Assembly: GCF_042664895.1 (NCBI RefSeq)
Contig: NZ_JBHTBQ010000033.1
Span: 124,001-188,000, forward strand
DNA from: Iodobacter arcticus
GTDB lineage: Bacteria > Pseudomonadota > Gammaproteobacteria > Burkholderiales > Chitinibacteraceae
Direction: 5' to 3'
DNA: 64,000 nt
Position numbers and translations under genes: made by a program
Notes under the pieces: generated by a model
Told to the model about the DNA's origin: nothing
Seen by the model: only the letters and a program-made list of their open reading frames with translations
Databases searched by the model: none
Shown here: piece after piece, positions 1 through 11,137 of the stretch
How positions within the stretch are numbered: position 1 is the first letter of the stretch
Layout: every line of letters starts with the position of its first letter

Positions 1-1
1 T

Positions 2-787
2 TTTGAAGCTACACCGATGGAGCGGCTGATCGAAAGCGCTAGACCGGTGGTGGTCACAACGCATGGCAGAATTAGCGCGGGCAGCGTGGTGCTGGCGCTA
101 AATGCCTCGATGGCGACGATGTTCCCAGCGCTATCGCGTAGCATTGCTGTGGTTTCGTCCGACATGATTATCACCGAGCCTTGCCCTGCATTGTTGCAGC
201 GCACCGGCCTCAACCGAGGCGTGGCGGTGTGCGATTCACGTATCTTTGTGAATTACTATCGCAGTACCGCAGACGGGCGATTAATGCTGGGCAAGGGCGG
301 TAATACCTTTGCCTATGGCAACCGGATGCTGGCCGCTTTTGATCAGCCAAGTGCTTATCAGCAGTCGCTTACGGATACTTTGAAACGATTTTTTCCTGCC
401 CTGCAAGATGTGGCGATTGCCGCCTCATGGAATGGCCCTTCTGATCGATCGGTAACGGGCATTCCTTTTTTCGGCGTGCTCAATCGGCACCCACGCATTT
501 TTTATGGCTTTGGCTATTCGGGCAATGGCGTGGGGCCAACTTATCTAGGCGGGCAGATTTTATCTTCCCTTGTGCTGGATGCAGACAATGAATGGACGCG
601 CAGCCCGCTGGTCACTGGCCCTCGGGGCTTTTTCCCGCCAGAGCCAATCCGCTGGCTAGGGGCCAATATGGTCAGAAACGCCATTCGTCGTAAAGAAAAT
701 GCCGAAGATAATGGCGCGCAACCTTGGCGTTTGGATTGCAAGCTGGCAGGCTTTGCCGCCGCAGCCGGTAAGTCTGATAAAGGCTGA
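2..787 (+). CDS. FAD-dependent oxidoreductase, aminophosphonate-oxidoreductase type (5' truncated)
   Basis: The reading frame is open to the left edge, so this is the C-terminal part (about 260 codons) of a larger protein; the ATG at 17 is internal. What remains is the substrate and C-terminal half of a DadA-like (DAO) flavoprotein, including a strand of the type GRISAGSVVLALNA that normally closes the FAD domain. The stretch with SSDMIITEP, LGKGGNTFAYG, AASWNGPSDRSVTG and FGYSGNGVGPTYLGGQ matches, from memory, the family called putative aminophosphonate oxidoreductase, which often sits in phosphonate-use clusters. Such enzymes oxidatively deaminate or demethylate amino substrates in the cytoplasm; the substrate here is unknown. 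The N-terminal GxGxxG nucleotide motif lies outside the window. A PhnF-type regulator occurs at 22722-23444, which weakly supports a phosphonate theme. The family is fairly sure, the substrate is not. Confidence 0.8.
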   Translation, partial: FEATPMERLIESARPVVVTTHGRISAGSVVLALNASMATMFPALSRSIAVVSSDMIITEPCPALLQRTGLNRGVAVCDSRIFVNYYRSTADGRLMLGKGGNTFAYGNRMLAAFDQPSAYQQSLTDTLKRFFPALQDVAIAASWNGPSDRSVTGIPFFGVLNRHPRIFYGFGYSGNGVGPTYLGGQILSSLVLDADNEWTRSPLVTGPRGFFPPEPIRWLGANMVRNAIRRKENAEDNGAQPWRLDCKLAGFAAAAGKSDKG

Positions 788-870
788 GTATTTCATGCTG
801 CATGCCGCATCGTAAGGCTGGTGAAGCCCGTGTATTTTCAGCATGGCTCGCGGGTTTCACCCAATCCTAT

Positions 871-1004
871 CAACTTAAGGTCAAAAACAGGATAAAGCTT
901 GGTTTTGCGTAGGGTGTGCAAGTTGTTTTTCTTGCGCACCGCTCTCGGTGCGTAACGACTGCGTCGTTGTGCACCCTACGAAAGGCCAATTCATCTTTAG
1001 AAAA
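871..1004. repeat. Dispersed palindromic repeat, family A, copy 1 (right end degraded)
   Basis: The core at 907-980 starts CGTAGGGTGTGCAAG and ends TTGTGCACCCTACG, so its ends are inverted. Within it CGACTGCGTCGTTGT and TTTTTCTTGCGCACCG are shared with copies at 41583-41727 and 44986-45127. The left arm CAACTTAAG is present; the matching right arm is missing or overwritten by the adjoining family B repeat. Confidence 0.75.
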
Positions 1005-1006
1005 AA

Positions 1007-1075
1007 GTGAAACCCGCCAGTCTTTGGCATGAAATGCTAGGGAGTCGGCGGGTTGCACCCTCCCTACAATAATAT
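1007..1075. repeat. Dispersed palindromic repeat, family B
   Basis: GTGAAACCCGCC near the left end is answered by GGCGGGTTGCACC near the right. The sequence matches the reverse complement of a copy at about 53311-53383, including the inner segment TTTGGCATGAAATGC / GCGTTTTATGCCAAA. It appears non-coding. Confidence 0.65.
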
Positions 1076-1143
1076 TGATGGCTATAAATCTTTTATTAAA
1101 CCTAATCACCCCAAGCCACTTAATAGTGGAGCAAGGATAAGTA

Positions 1144-1800
1144 ATGGCATTAGCAATTTTTGATTTAGACGACACATTAATTAAGGGCGATAGCGCCAGC
1201 CTGTTTTTGCAATTTCTAGTCAATAAAGGCCTTGCCGACGCAAGTGTGCTGGTAAAAGAGGCCGAGTTGATGCAGGCCTACCATCAGGGCCTTTTGCAAA
1301 TGGAAGACTATATGTCTTTTACGCTGCAAGCCTTAAAGGGGCGCTCGATCGATGAGGTGGGGCAGTGGGTCGCTGATTTTATTGAGCAAATGATTGCCCC
1401 CATCGTGTTTGCAGAGGCGCGGCAAGTGATAGCAAAGCATCGCGCTCAAGGCGATAGGGTGCTGATTATTTCTGCAACCGGGGATCATATCGTTGGGCCG
1501 ATTGCGCGCTTTTTAGGCGTGGCTGATTACCTTGCCATTGGGCTGGATAGTCAGGATGGTTTATATACGGGGCAGACTAGGGGCGTGCTGACGTATCAGC
1601 AGGGTAAGGTGCTGCGGCTGGAGGCTTGGTTGCAAAAAGAACAGGAAAGTCTGGTGGGTAGTAGCGGCTATAGCGATTCAAGAAATGATGTGCCGCTACT
1701 GTCTGTTGTTCGCCACGCTTATGTGGTTAATCCAGATCCGCATTTGCAGGTAATACGCCTTCAGCAGAGTTGGAATTTATTACGCTGGTGTAATATTTAG
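1144..1800 (+). CDS. HAD superfamily IB phosphatase (SerB-like)
   Basis: A 218-residue cytoplasmic hydrolase of the HAD-IB group, which includes phosphoserine phosphatase and related small-molecule phosphatases. Motif I is DLDDTL at residues 7-12, with nucleophile D7 and acid/base D9. Motif II is the serine in LIISATG near residue 109. Motif IV is the acidic YSDSRNDVPLL near residue 180. The helical cap between motifs I and II fits subclass IB. Length is typical. The start has an AAGGAT ribosome-binding site eight bases upstream. It stands alone, with the repeat island on one side and the long leader of the giant secreted-protein gene on the other. The substrate cannot be told from sequence, so no gene symbol is given. 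Confidence 0.85.
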   Translation: MALAIFDLDDTLIKGDSASLFLQFLVNKGLADASVLVKEAELMQAYHQGLLQMEDYMSFTLQALKGRSIDEVGQWVADFIEQMIAPIVFAEARQVIAKHRAQGDRVLIISATGDHIVGPIARFLGVADYLAIGLDSQDGLYTGQTRGVLTYQQGKVLRLEAWLQKEQESLVGSSGYSDSRNDVPLLSVVRHAYVVNPDPHLQVIRLQQSWNLLRWCNI

Positions 1801-2168
1801 TAAGAAATAACTGGCATCGGAAGTGTTGTGTGATCTTACTCACTTTCTTTGCCACCGATCTGATTGACTTGGTGTCTTGCTTGAGTTTTTCTTTATTTTT
1901 GGCGCAAAATCAGAAGCATAGCGCGTGGAAGTCATTTGTTTTTCAAAAAAAATGCGTGAGAAAATAAGTATATTCTTGTGCTAAAGTTACCTTTCTTTTT
2001 GTCGATAGTTGTGAATCAAGAGATTGTTGGGTGCTTTTTTAATAAAAATCATATTTTAATTAAAAAGTAAATTAAATTTCTTGTAAGGCTATTCGTCAGA
2101 ATTTAATGGCATCTGCTGGTGATCATGTCTGCAATCGCTGTTTGTAGTCACTCTTCAGGAAGAACAAA
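1801..2168 (+). promoter_or_regulatory. AT-rich leader/promoter region of the giant octapeptide-repeat gene
   Basis: This 368-bp stretch has no credible coding frame and is clearly more AT-rich than its neighbours, with runs such as those around 1940-1975 and 2040-2085. It probably carries the promoter and a long 5' untranslated region. I cannot pick one -35/-10 pair with confidence. A clear Shine-Dalgarno AGGAAG at 2157-2162 sits six bases before the ATG at 2169. Confidence 0.45.
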
Positions 2169-5100
2169 ATGAGCTATATCACGGGTCTGAATACGAGTCA
2201 GATTGCTGCGCTGACTACCCAGCAAGTTTCCGGCTTTAGTACTGCTGATATTGCGGAGCTGTCTACAAGTCAATTTGCGGCATTAACCACCGCCCAGATC
2301 GTCGTCCTCACCACGGCACAAGTGAACAGAGGGCTAAATACGGATCAGATTGCGGCGCTCACTACCGCTCAGGCATCCGTGCTCACCACGCGGCAGATTG
2401 CAGCGCTCACGACCAGCAATATTGCTGCCTTAGAAACACGCGATGTCATTGTGCTCAGTACTGCGGGTATTGCGGCTTTATCCAGTACGCAAACAAAAGC
2501 ACTGACCACTGCGCAGTTTAATAATTTAACAACAGATCAGGTGATTGCCCTCAGCACTACGGTGCTGGGTAGTGGCCTGACCAGCGATCAGGTGGTGTCT
2601 TTAAACACGGCGCAAGCTGCGGTGCTGACTTCCCGCCAGGTGGCCGCCTTATCGACCAGCAATCTTGCCGCAATGGAAACCCGTGATTTAGCCGTTATTA
2701 CCACTTTGGGTATTGCCGCTTTATCGAGCACGCAAGTCAGGGCGCTGACCACGGATCAGATTGCCAAGCTGACCACCGATCAGGTCATCAGCTTAACGAC
2801 CTCTTCATTAACAGGGCTGACGACCGATCAGGTGGTGGCTTTGAACACCGCGCAGGCTATTGAGCTGACTTCCCGCCAAGTGGCGGCTTTATCAAGCACC
2901 AATATCGCTGCCCTTGAAACCCGTGATTTTGCGGTGTTGACCACCACCGCCGTGGCCGCAATGTCAACCAACCAAGTCAGAGCGCTGACCACCGATCAGG
3001 CCGCCGCGCTGACTACCGATCAAGCGGCTACTTTATCGTCCTTGCAAATTGCAGCACTTTCAACGGCCAGCGTGGCAGCACTTGAAACACGCGATGTGGT
3101 GGTATTACGCACAAGTGGCATTGCGGCGCTCAATACTGCGCAAGTGAATGCGATGACCACGGCGCAAGTGAATAACTTGACCACCGATCAGGTGATTGCC
3201 TTGAGTACGGCAGCGGTAGCCAGTGGTTTAACTACGGAACAAGTGGTGGCGCTAACCACCGCACAGGCGGCCGTGCTGACTACTCGCCAGGTGGCTGCTC
3301 TATCTACCGCTAATATCGCCGCCTTAGAAACACGTGATGTGGTTGTGCTGAGCACGACGGGTATTGCCGCTTTATCCAGCACGCAGAGCAGGGCGCTGAC
3401 CACCGCTCAGATCACCAATCTGACAACGGATCAGGTGGTGGTGCTGACAACGGCCGTAGTCGGTAGCGGACTGACAACAGATCAAGTGGCGGCTTTAAAT
3501 ACTGCACAGGCCGCTGTGCTGACTTCACGCCAAGTGGCTGCGCTATCGACCAGTAATATTGCCGCCTTGGAAACGCGCGATTTGGCGGTAATCAGTACGC
3601 TGGGCGTTGCTGTTTTATCTAGCGCCCAAGTCAGAGCGCTGACGACCGATCAGGTGGCGAATCTCACCACCGATCAAGCCGTCAATATCAGCACAACGGC
3701 TCTGGGTGGATTGACTACCGATCAGGCTGTGGCGTTGACGACAGCTCAGGCTATCGAGCTGACCTCCAGACAAGTCGCTGCGCTTTCTACTACCAATATT
3801 GCGGCTCTTGAAACGCGTGATCTGGCCGTGCTAACCACCACCGCCGTGGCGGCCATGACCACGGCGCAGGTGCGGGTATTTACCACCGATCAGGCTGCTG
3901 CACTTACGACAGATCAGGCTGCAACGTTGTCTTCAGCGCAAATTGCAGCACTTTCAACTACCAGCGTGGCCGCGCTTGAAACACGCGATGTGGTGGTGCT
4001 GAGAACCAGCGGCATTGCCGCACTCAATACCGCGCAAGTGAGCGTCATGACCACGGCGCAAGTTGCCAACTTAACGACCGATCAAGTGGTGGCGCTTAGC
4101 ACTGCAGCGGTAGCCAGTGGTTTAACGACCGAGCAAGTGGTGGCGCTGACCACGGCACAAGCCGCCGTGCTGACTACACGTCAGGTGGCTGCACTCTCTA
4201 CTAATAATGTTGCCGCGCTGGAAACACGCGATGTGATTGTGCTGAGTACAGCAGGCATTGCCGTATTGTCGAGCACACAAAGCAGGGCACTGACCACCGC
4301 TCAGGTTAATAATCTCACTACGGATCAGGTAGTGGCTCTGACAACGACCGTTGTCGGCAGTGGGCTGACAACAGATCAGGTGGCGGCACTGACGACCGCA
4401 CAGGCTGCTGTTTTGACTACACGCCAAGTTGCCGCTCTTTCTACAAATAGTGTTTCGGCATTGGAAACCCGCGATTTAGCGGTGATCAGCACCTCGGGCG
4501 TTGCCGTTTTATCCAGCACGCAAGTCAGGGCGCTGACTACAAGCCAGGTGGCGAATTTAACGACCGACCAGACCATTAACATCAATACCACAGCTCTTGG
4601 TGGCTTAACGACAGATCAGGCTGTGGCACTGACGACGGCGCAGGCTGTTGAGCTGACATCCAGACAAGTCGCCGCGCTTTCAACCACCAATATTGCCGCC
4701 CTTGAAACGCGTGATCTGGCCGTGCTAACCACCACAGCTGTGGCTGCTATGACCACCAGCCAAGTGCGGGTACTGACAACAGATCAGACCGTGGCGCTGA
4801 CCACCGATCAGGCCGCCACTTTGTCCTCCTCGCAAATTGCAGCGCTTTCAACCACCAGTGTGGCCGCGCTTGAAACCCGCGATGTGGTGGTGCTGAGAAC
4901 CAGCGGCATTGCCGTGTTGAACACGGCTCAGGTGAGTGTGCTGACAACGGCGCAAGTGGCCAATCTGACCACCGATCAGGTGGTGGCACTGAACACCGCA
5001 GCGATCGCCAGCGGTTTAACGACAGAACAAGTGGTGGCGCTGACCACCGCACAAGCTGCTGTGTTGACATCGCGCCAGGTGGCTGTGTTGTCGACCAATA

Positions 5101-8100
5101 ATGTGGCAGCCCTTGAAACCCGTGATTTGGCGGTGATTACAACCTTGCCTATTGCTGTGCTCTCCAGCAATCAGGTCAGAGCACTGACTACCGCGCAAGT
5201 GGCTAATTTAACCACTGAGCAAGCGGTTCAATTTACAACGACTTCCTTGCTGGGCCTGACTTCAGATCAAATTGCTGCCCTCACCACAGCGCAAGCCGCA
5301 GTGCTGACTTCCCGCCAGGTTGCTGCATTTTCGACTAGCAATATTGCCGCACTCGAAACCCGCGATCTGGCGGTGATCAGTACACTGGCCATTGCTGCAC
5401 TATCCAGTGCGCAAGTGAAAGCATTTACAACTGATCAAGTGGCAAACTTAACCACCGATCAAGTGATCAATCTTTCAACAGGCTCATTAGCGGGCCTGAC
5501 CACAGACCAGGTTGCAGCCTTTACCACAGCACAAGCGATCGAGCTGACTTCAAGGCAAGTCGCCGTGCTTTCAAGCACCAATATCGCCGCGCTGGAAACG
5601 CGTGATCTGGCTGTATTGACGACCACTGCCGTGGCCGCCATGACCACCAGCCAGGTGAGGGTATTTACCACCGATCAGGCTGCTGCACTCACGACCGATC
5701 AGGCTGCAACGCTGTCCTCGGCACAAATTGCAGCACTTTCAACCGCCAGTGTGGCAGCGCTTGAAACCCGCGATGTGATTGTGCTTAAAACCAGTGGCAT
5801 TGCTGCTATGAATACCGCGCAAGTGAATGCCATGACTACGGCGCAGGTGAATAACCTGACCACCGATCAGGTGATTGCACTGAGCACGGCAGCGGTAGCC
5901 AGTGGCTTAACTTCTGATCAAGTCGTTGCCTTGACAACCGCTCAGGCAGCAGTTTTGACGACCCGCCAAGTCGCCGTGCTATCGACTAACAATATCGCCG
6001 CCCTCGAAACCCGTGATCTCGCGGTATTGAGTACCGCCAGTGTGGCCGTATTGTCGAGCAACCAAGTTAAAGCACTGACCACCGCTCAAGTAGCGAATCT
6101 CACGACGGATCAGGCGCTTGTGCTGACGACCAGCTCCTTGCTTGGCTTAACCACCGAACAAGTTGCGGCCCTGACAACGGCACAAGCGGCGGTGCTTACC
6201 TCTCGCCAAGTAGCGGCGTTGAGTACCACCAATATTGCCGCCCTTGAAACCCGCGATCTGGCGGTGATCAGTACGCTGGCTATTGCTGCACTTTCTAGTG
6301 CGCAAGTCAAAGCACTGACCACCGATCAAGTGTCCAAGCTGACTACCGATCAGGTGATTAACTTAACGACCAGCTCTTTGGTGGGCATGACCACGGATCA
6401 AGCGGTTGCCCTGACGACGGCTCAAGCGGTTGAGTTGACCTCCAGACAAGTCGCTGCGCTTTCGACTACCAATATTGCGGCTCTTGAAACGCGTGATCTG
6501 GCTGTATTGACCACTACAGCTGTCGCAGCCATGACAACGGCGCAGGTGCGGGTATTTACCACCGATCAGGCTGCTGCACTTACGACTGATCAGGCCGCAA
6601 CGCTGTCCTCGGCACAAATTGCAGCGCTTTCAACCACCAGTGTGGCTGCGCTTGAAACCCGCGATGTGATTGTGCTTAAAACCAGTGGCATTGCCGCTCT
6701 GAACACAGCGCAAGTGAATGCCATGACCACGGCGCAGGTGAATAACCTGACGACCGATCAGGTGATTGCACTGAGCACGGCAGCGGTTGCCAGCGGCTTA
6801 ACGACAGAACAAGTGGTGGCGCTGACCACCGCACAAGCCGCCGTGCTGACCACCCGCCAAGTGGCGGTCTTGTCGACAAACAATATCGCCGCACTGGAAA
6901 CGCGTGATTTGGCCGTATTGAGTACAGCGGCAGTGGCCGTGCTTTCAAGCAATCAAGTGAAAGCACTGACCACAGCACAAGTAGCGAATCTCACAACGGA
7001 TCAAGTGGTGGTCTTGGCAACCAGTTCCTTGCTGGGATTAACGACTGATCAGGCAGAAGCCCTGACAACGGCGCAGGCCGCAGTGCTGACTTCTCGTCAG
7101 GTGGCAGCCCTTTCAACCAGCAATATCGCCGCCCTTGAAACTCGCGATCTGGCCGTGATCAGCACGCTGGCCATTGCTGCACTCTCCAGCGCCCAAGTCA
7201 AAGCGCTGACCACCGATCAAGTGTCCAAGCTGACAACGGATCAGGTGATTAACTTAACGACCAGCTCTTTGGTGGGCATGACGACTGATCAAGCAGCGGC
7301 GCTGACCACTGCCCAAGCCATTGAGTTGACCTCCAGGCAAGTGGCCGCGCTTTCAACTACCAATATCGCCGCGCTGGAAACGCGTGATCTGGCGGTATTG
7401 ACCACCACGGCAGTGGCGGCCATGACCACGGCGCAGGTGCGGGTATTTACCACCGATCAGGCTGCTGCGCTTACGACCGATCAGGCCGCAACGCTGTCTT
7501 CAGCTCAAATTGCAGCCCTTTCAACCGCTAGTGTGGCAGCGCTTGAAACTCGCGACGTGGTGGTATTGCGCACGAGTGGCATTGCCGCCCTGAACACTGC
7601 GCAAGTGAATGCCATGACCACGGCGCAGGTGAATAACCTGACGACTGATCAGGTGATTGCACTGAGCACGGCTGCAGTTGCCAGTGGTTTGACCTCTGAG
7701 CAAGTGGTTGCGCTGACCACTGCACAAGCCGCCGTGCTGACCACCCGCCAAGTGGCGGTCTTGTCGACCAACAATATCGCCGCGCTGGAAACGCGTGATT
7801 TGGCGGTATTGAGCACAGCGGCAGTGGCCGTGCTTTCAAGTAATCAAGTTAAAGCACTGACTACGGCACAAGTGGCAAATCTTACGACGGATCAAGTGGT
7901 GGTCTTGGCAACCAGTTCCTTGCTGGGATTAACGACTGATCAGGCAGAAGCCCTGACAACGGCGCAGGCCGCAGTGTTGACTTCTCGTCAGGTGGCAGCC
8001 CTTTCAACCAGCAATATCGCCGCCCTTGAAACTCGTGATCTGGCCGTGATCAGCACGCTGGCCATTGCTGCACTCTCCAGCGCACAAGTCAAAGCACTGA

Positions 8101-10812
8101 CAACAGATCAAGTGTCCAAACTGACGACGGATCAGGNNNNNNNNNNNNNNNNNNNNNNNNNNNNNNNNNNNNNNNNNNNNNNNNNNNNNNNNNNNNNNNN
8201 NNNNNNNNNNNNNNNNNNNNNNNNNNNNNNNNNNNNNNNNNNNNNNNNNNNNNNNNNNNNNNNNNNNNNNNNNNNNNNNNNNNNNNNNNNNCACCAATAT
8301 CGCTGCGCTGGAAACGCGTGATCTGGCGGTATTGACCACTACAGCTGTCGCAGCCATGACCACGGCGCAGGTGCGGGTATTTACCACCGATCAGGCTGCT
8401 GCACTTACGACTGATCAGGCCGCAACGCTGTCGTCATCGCAAATTGCAGCGCTTTCAACGACCAGTGTGGCTGCGCTTGAAACTCGTGATGTGGTGGTAT
8501 TGCGCACGAGCGGCATTGCCGCCCTGAACACTGCGCAAGTGAATGCCATGTCCACGGCGCAGGTGAATAATCTGACGACCGATCAGGTGATTGCACTGAG
8601 CACGGCTGCGGTAGCCAGTGGCTTAACTTCTGATCAAGTTGTTGCCTTGACAACCGCTCAGGCAGCAGTCTTGACGACCCGCCAAGTCGCCGTGCTATCG
8701 ACTAACAATATCGCCGCCCTCGAAACCCGTGATCTCGCGGTATTGAGCACAGCCGCAGTGGCCGTGCTTTCAAGTAATCAAGTGAAAGCACTGACCACCG
8801 CTCAAGTCGCGAATCTGACGACGGATCAGGCGCTTGTGCTGACGACCAGCTCCTTGCTTGGCTTAAGCACCGAACAAGTTGCGGCCCTGACAACGGCGCA
8901 AGCGGCGGTGCTTACCTCTCGCCAAGTAGCGGCGTTGAGTACCACCAATATTGCCGCCCTTGAAACCCGCGATCTGGCCGTGATCAGCACGCTGGCCATT
9001 GCTGCACTCTCCAGCGCACAAGTCAAAGCACTGACAACAGATCAAGTGTCCAAACTGACGACGGATCAGGTGATTAACTTAACGACCAGCTCTTTGGTGG
9101 GCATGACGACCGATCAAGCAGCGGCGCTCACCACTGCCCAAGCCATTGAGTTGACATCCAGACAAGTGGCCGCGCTTTCAACCACCAATATCGCTGCGCT
9201 GGAAACGCGTGATCTGGCGGTATTGACCACTACAGCTGTCGCAGCCATGACCACGGCGCAGGTGCGGGTATTCACTACCGATCAGGCTGCTGCACTTACG
9301 ACTGATCAGGCTGCAACGCTGTCTTCATCGCAAATTGCCGCGCTTTCAACCACCAGTGTGGCAGCGCTTGAAACCCGCGATCTGATCGTGCTTAAAACCA
9401 GCGGCATTGCGGCCCTGAGTACGTCGCAAGTGGCTGCGCTGACTACGACACAGGTTGCTAATTTCACTACCGATCAGGTGGGCGCATTAACCGCCGCAAG
9501 CTTTGCAACAGGCTTTACAACCGATCAGATTGTGGCCCTGACCGCTGTACAGGCTGCGGTATTGAATTCGAATCAGGTAGCGGCCTTGTCAACAAATAAT
9601 GTTGCCGCGCTGCAAACCACAGACTTTGCTGCTCTTGTCACAACGGCCTTCTCGGCCTTGACGACCAAGCAAATCAATGTGCTGACATCGGCACAGGTAG
9701 TGGCGCTGACAACTGCACAGACGGCTACCTTGTCCTCAACACAGATTAAGGCCTTAACGACGAGCGGCATTGTTGCGCTTGAAACAACAGATCTGATTGT
9801 TCTGAAGACAAGTGCGGTTGCTGCGCTGACCACCGTGCAGATTGTTGAGTTTACAACCACCCAGATTCAGGCGTTTACAACGGATCAGGTTGCCGCCATG
9901 ACCACCACGCAAGTGATGGTGATGACTTCTTCCCAGATTGGGGCGTTTACAACCGAGCAGATTTCTCATTTGGCCTTAGGTAGCCCGCTGATTCTGGACT
10001 TGGATGGTAATGGGGTCAGCACGGCAAGCATTGCAGATGGTGTTCAGTTTGACTTGTACGCAACTGGCCATAAAACCAATACTGGCTGGGTTGGCAAAGG
10101 AGACGGCTTGCTGGTAATGGATCGTAATCAGGATGGCATGATCAACGACGGTAAAGAGCTGTTTGGTACATCCACGGTGCTGAGCAGCGGAGACAAGGCC
10201 GCCGATGGTTATGCGGCACTGGCCGAGCTGGATAGTAATCAGGATGGTACGGTTGATCTTCACGATGATGGCTTTAATGATCTGCGTGTCTGGTTGGATG
10301 AAAATGCCGATGGGGTAAGCCAGGTTGCAGAGCTGAAGACCTTGGCTTCGCTTGATATTGCCAAGCTTAATCTGGATGTGAGCAAGACGGCAGAGAAAGA
10401 TAACGGCAACTTTATCGGGCTGAAATCGACTTACCAACGCACCGATGGAACAAGCCATGCCGCGGCTGATGTTTGGTTTGTGGCAGATAATCCTGCTGCT
10501 GCCACGGTGGCCGAGCCGGATATGCGCACAAGAGTGGTTGATTTGGTACAGGCCATTTCTGCCTTTGAGGAAAACGAAAAACAAGGTGCAGTTGCGGATG
10601 TAAGCAAATTGCAGGTTCATCTTACTGCAGAGGTGGGTTTGGCCGATGCGGGGGCAGGTCATATTGGCCAAATGAGCGATCTAATGAAGCAATTTGATGC
10701 GAATGGCAAGCTGATCGAATCTGCGGGTGACTCTCTGGTTTCTGCTGAGCAGAGATTACGCCTGAATGGTCTGGCGAGTGCTGCGGATGCCGGTATTCTG
10801 GCTATCAAGTAA
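2169..10812 (+). CDS. Giant type I-secreted octapeptide-repeat protein with C-terminal EF-hand-like calcium module
   Basis: One gene of about 2,866 residues once the assembly gap at 8137-8291 is corrected; the frame break there is an artefact. There is no N-terminal signal peptide. From about residue 8 to about residue 2585 the protein is a string of octapeptides of pattern [TS][TS]-x-Q-[VIA]-x-x-L. These are grouped in blocks of 10, 10, 10 and 7 octads, each marked by an ETRD octad (32 copies), giving a 297-residue super-repeat. After the repeats (from about 9970) come four acidic loops of EF-hand/dockerin type: LDLDGNGVS, DRNQDGMINDGKELFG, DSNQDGTVDL and DENADGVSQ. These are common near the C-termini of type I-secreted giants. 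The ABC exporter and fusion protein lie just downstream. A calcium-stabilised beta-solenoid surface fibre is plausible, and the TT/ST pairs are candidate O-glycosylation sites. The repeat family has no name that I recognise. Confidence 0.85.
2190..9970 (+). repeat. Hierarchical in-frame tandem repeat: 24 nt, about 240 nt, 891 nt
   Basis: The basic unit is 24 nt (8 residues). Blocks of 81, 80, 80 and 56 residues add up to 297 residues, or 891 nt. The first ETRD-V[VI]VL box of each super-repeat falls at about 3090, 3984, 4878, 5769, 6660, 7551, 8485 and 9376. Spacing is 894, 894, 891, 891, 891, 934 (this interval contains the N gap) and 891. The later copies are nearly identical in DNA, implying recent homogenisation, while the first and last blocks are more divergent. 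Confidence 0.9.
8137..8291. other. Assembly gap (155 N) inside the octapeptide gene; true length predicted as 112 nt
   Basis: The flanks are identical to the next super-repeat, where the equivalent interval 9071-9182 is 112 nt. Replacing 155 by 112 restores the reading frame and also restores the 891-nt period (934 minus 43). Further collapsed 891-nt units cannot be excluded. Confidence 0.85.
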
Positions 10813-10830
10813 ACGAGCGGTTCGCTGCTA

Positions 10831-10869
10831 AAAAACGGGCAAGGCCGCAATGGTCTTGCCCGTTTTTTT
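10831..10869 (+). terminator. Rho-independent terminator after the octapeptide-repeat gene
   Basis: Stem AACGGGCAAGGCC / GGTCTTGCCCGTT with loop GCAAT and a run of seven T, starting 19 bases after the stop codon. It separates the abundant substrate mRNA from the exporter genes, so the transporter probably has its own promoter or depends on read-through. Confidence 0.9.
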
Positions 10870-11137
10870 ATGTAAATTAATATTTTTATTCGTATCTGGT
10901 GCTAAATATTTAATGGCGCTAAAAATAAAGCCTATGCCGCATTTGCTACGTTATACTGATTAAGACGCTATAAGTATTAATATAAAAACGCCTTGCTTAT
11001 CGCTATGTCTTTTATGCTGCCCGCAGCGCTGGCCTTTAAAGCGCACTTTGCAGGTAAAACGCGTTTAGCGCCTTTATGATAAAAATAACGATATCTTCGT
11101 TTGATTGGCCCATTTTATATAAAGACTCTCCTTTATA
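10870..11137 (+). promoter_or_regulatory. Probable promoter region of the secretion/glycosylation operon
   Basis: This is a non-coding AT-rich stretch between the terminator and the ABC transporter start at 11138. No single -35/-10 pair is convincing. The ATG follows the sequence AAAGACTCTCCTTTATA, which has no strong Shine-Dalgarno. Confidence 0.35.

Larger units (their letters stand above)
788..1143. other. Intergenic repeat island between the oxidoreductase and the HAD gene
   Basis: No coding frame is convincing here. The stretch holds a truncated copy of palindromic family A (871-1004) followed directly by a family B palindrome (1007-1075). An AAGGAT ribosome-binding site precedes the HAD gene start at 1144. 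Confidence 0.6.

Noticed and set aside
3188..9969. Many open frames on the minus strand inside the octapeptide gene
   Set aside because: They follow the 24-nt repeat in other frames and have no ribosome-binding sites or family features; they are shadows of the real gene.
2190..9970. Ice-nucleation or antifreeze-type function for the octad repeats
   Set aside because: Ice-binding solenoids usually show TxT ladders on one face with 16-residue coils. Here the pairs are adjacent TT/ST followed by xQ, so the match is not supported by sequence alone.
2190..9970. CRISPR array or other DNA-level array
   Set aside because: The repeat is in-frame with no spacers and continuous coding constraint; it is a protein repeat.
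8332..10812. A separate gene starting at 8332
   Set aside because: It is the 3' part of the octapeptide giant. The frame change is explained by a wrongly sized N gap, and both flanks match the next repeat unit.
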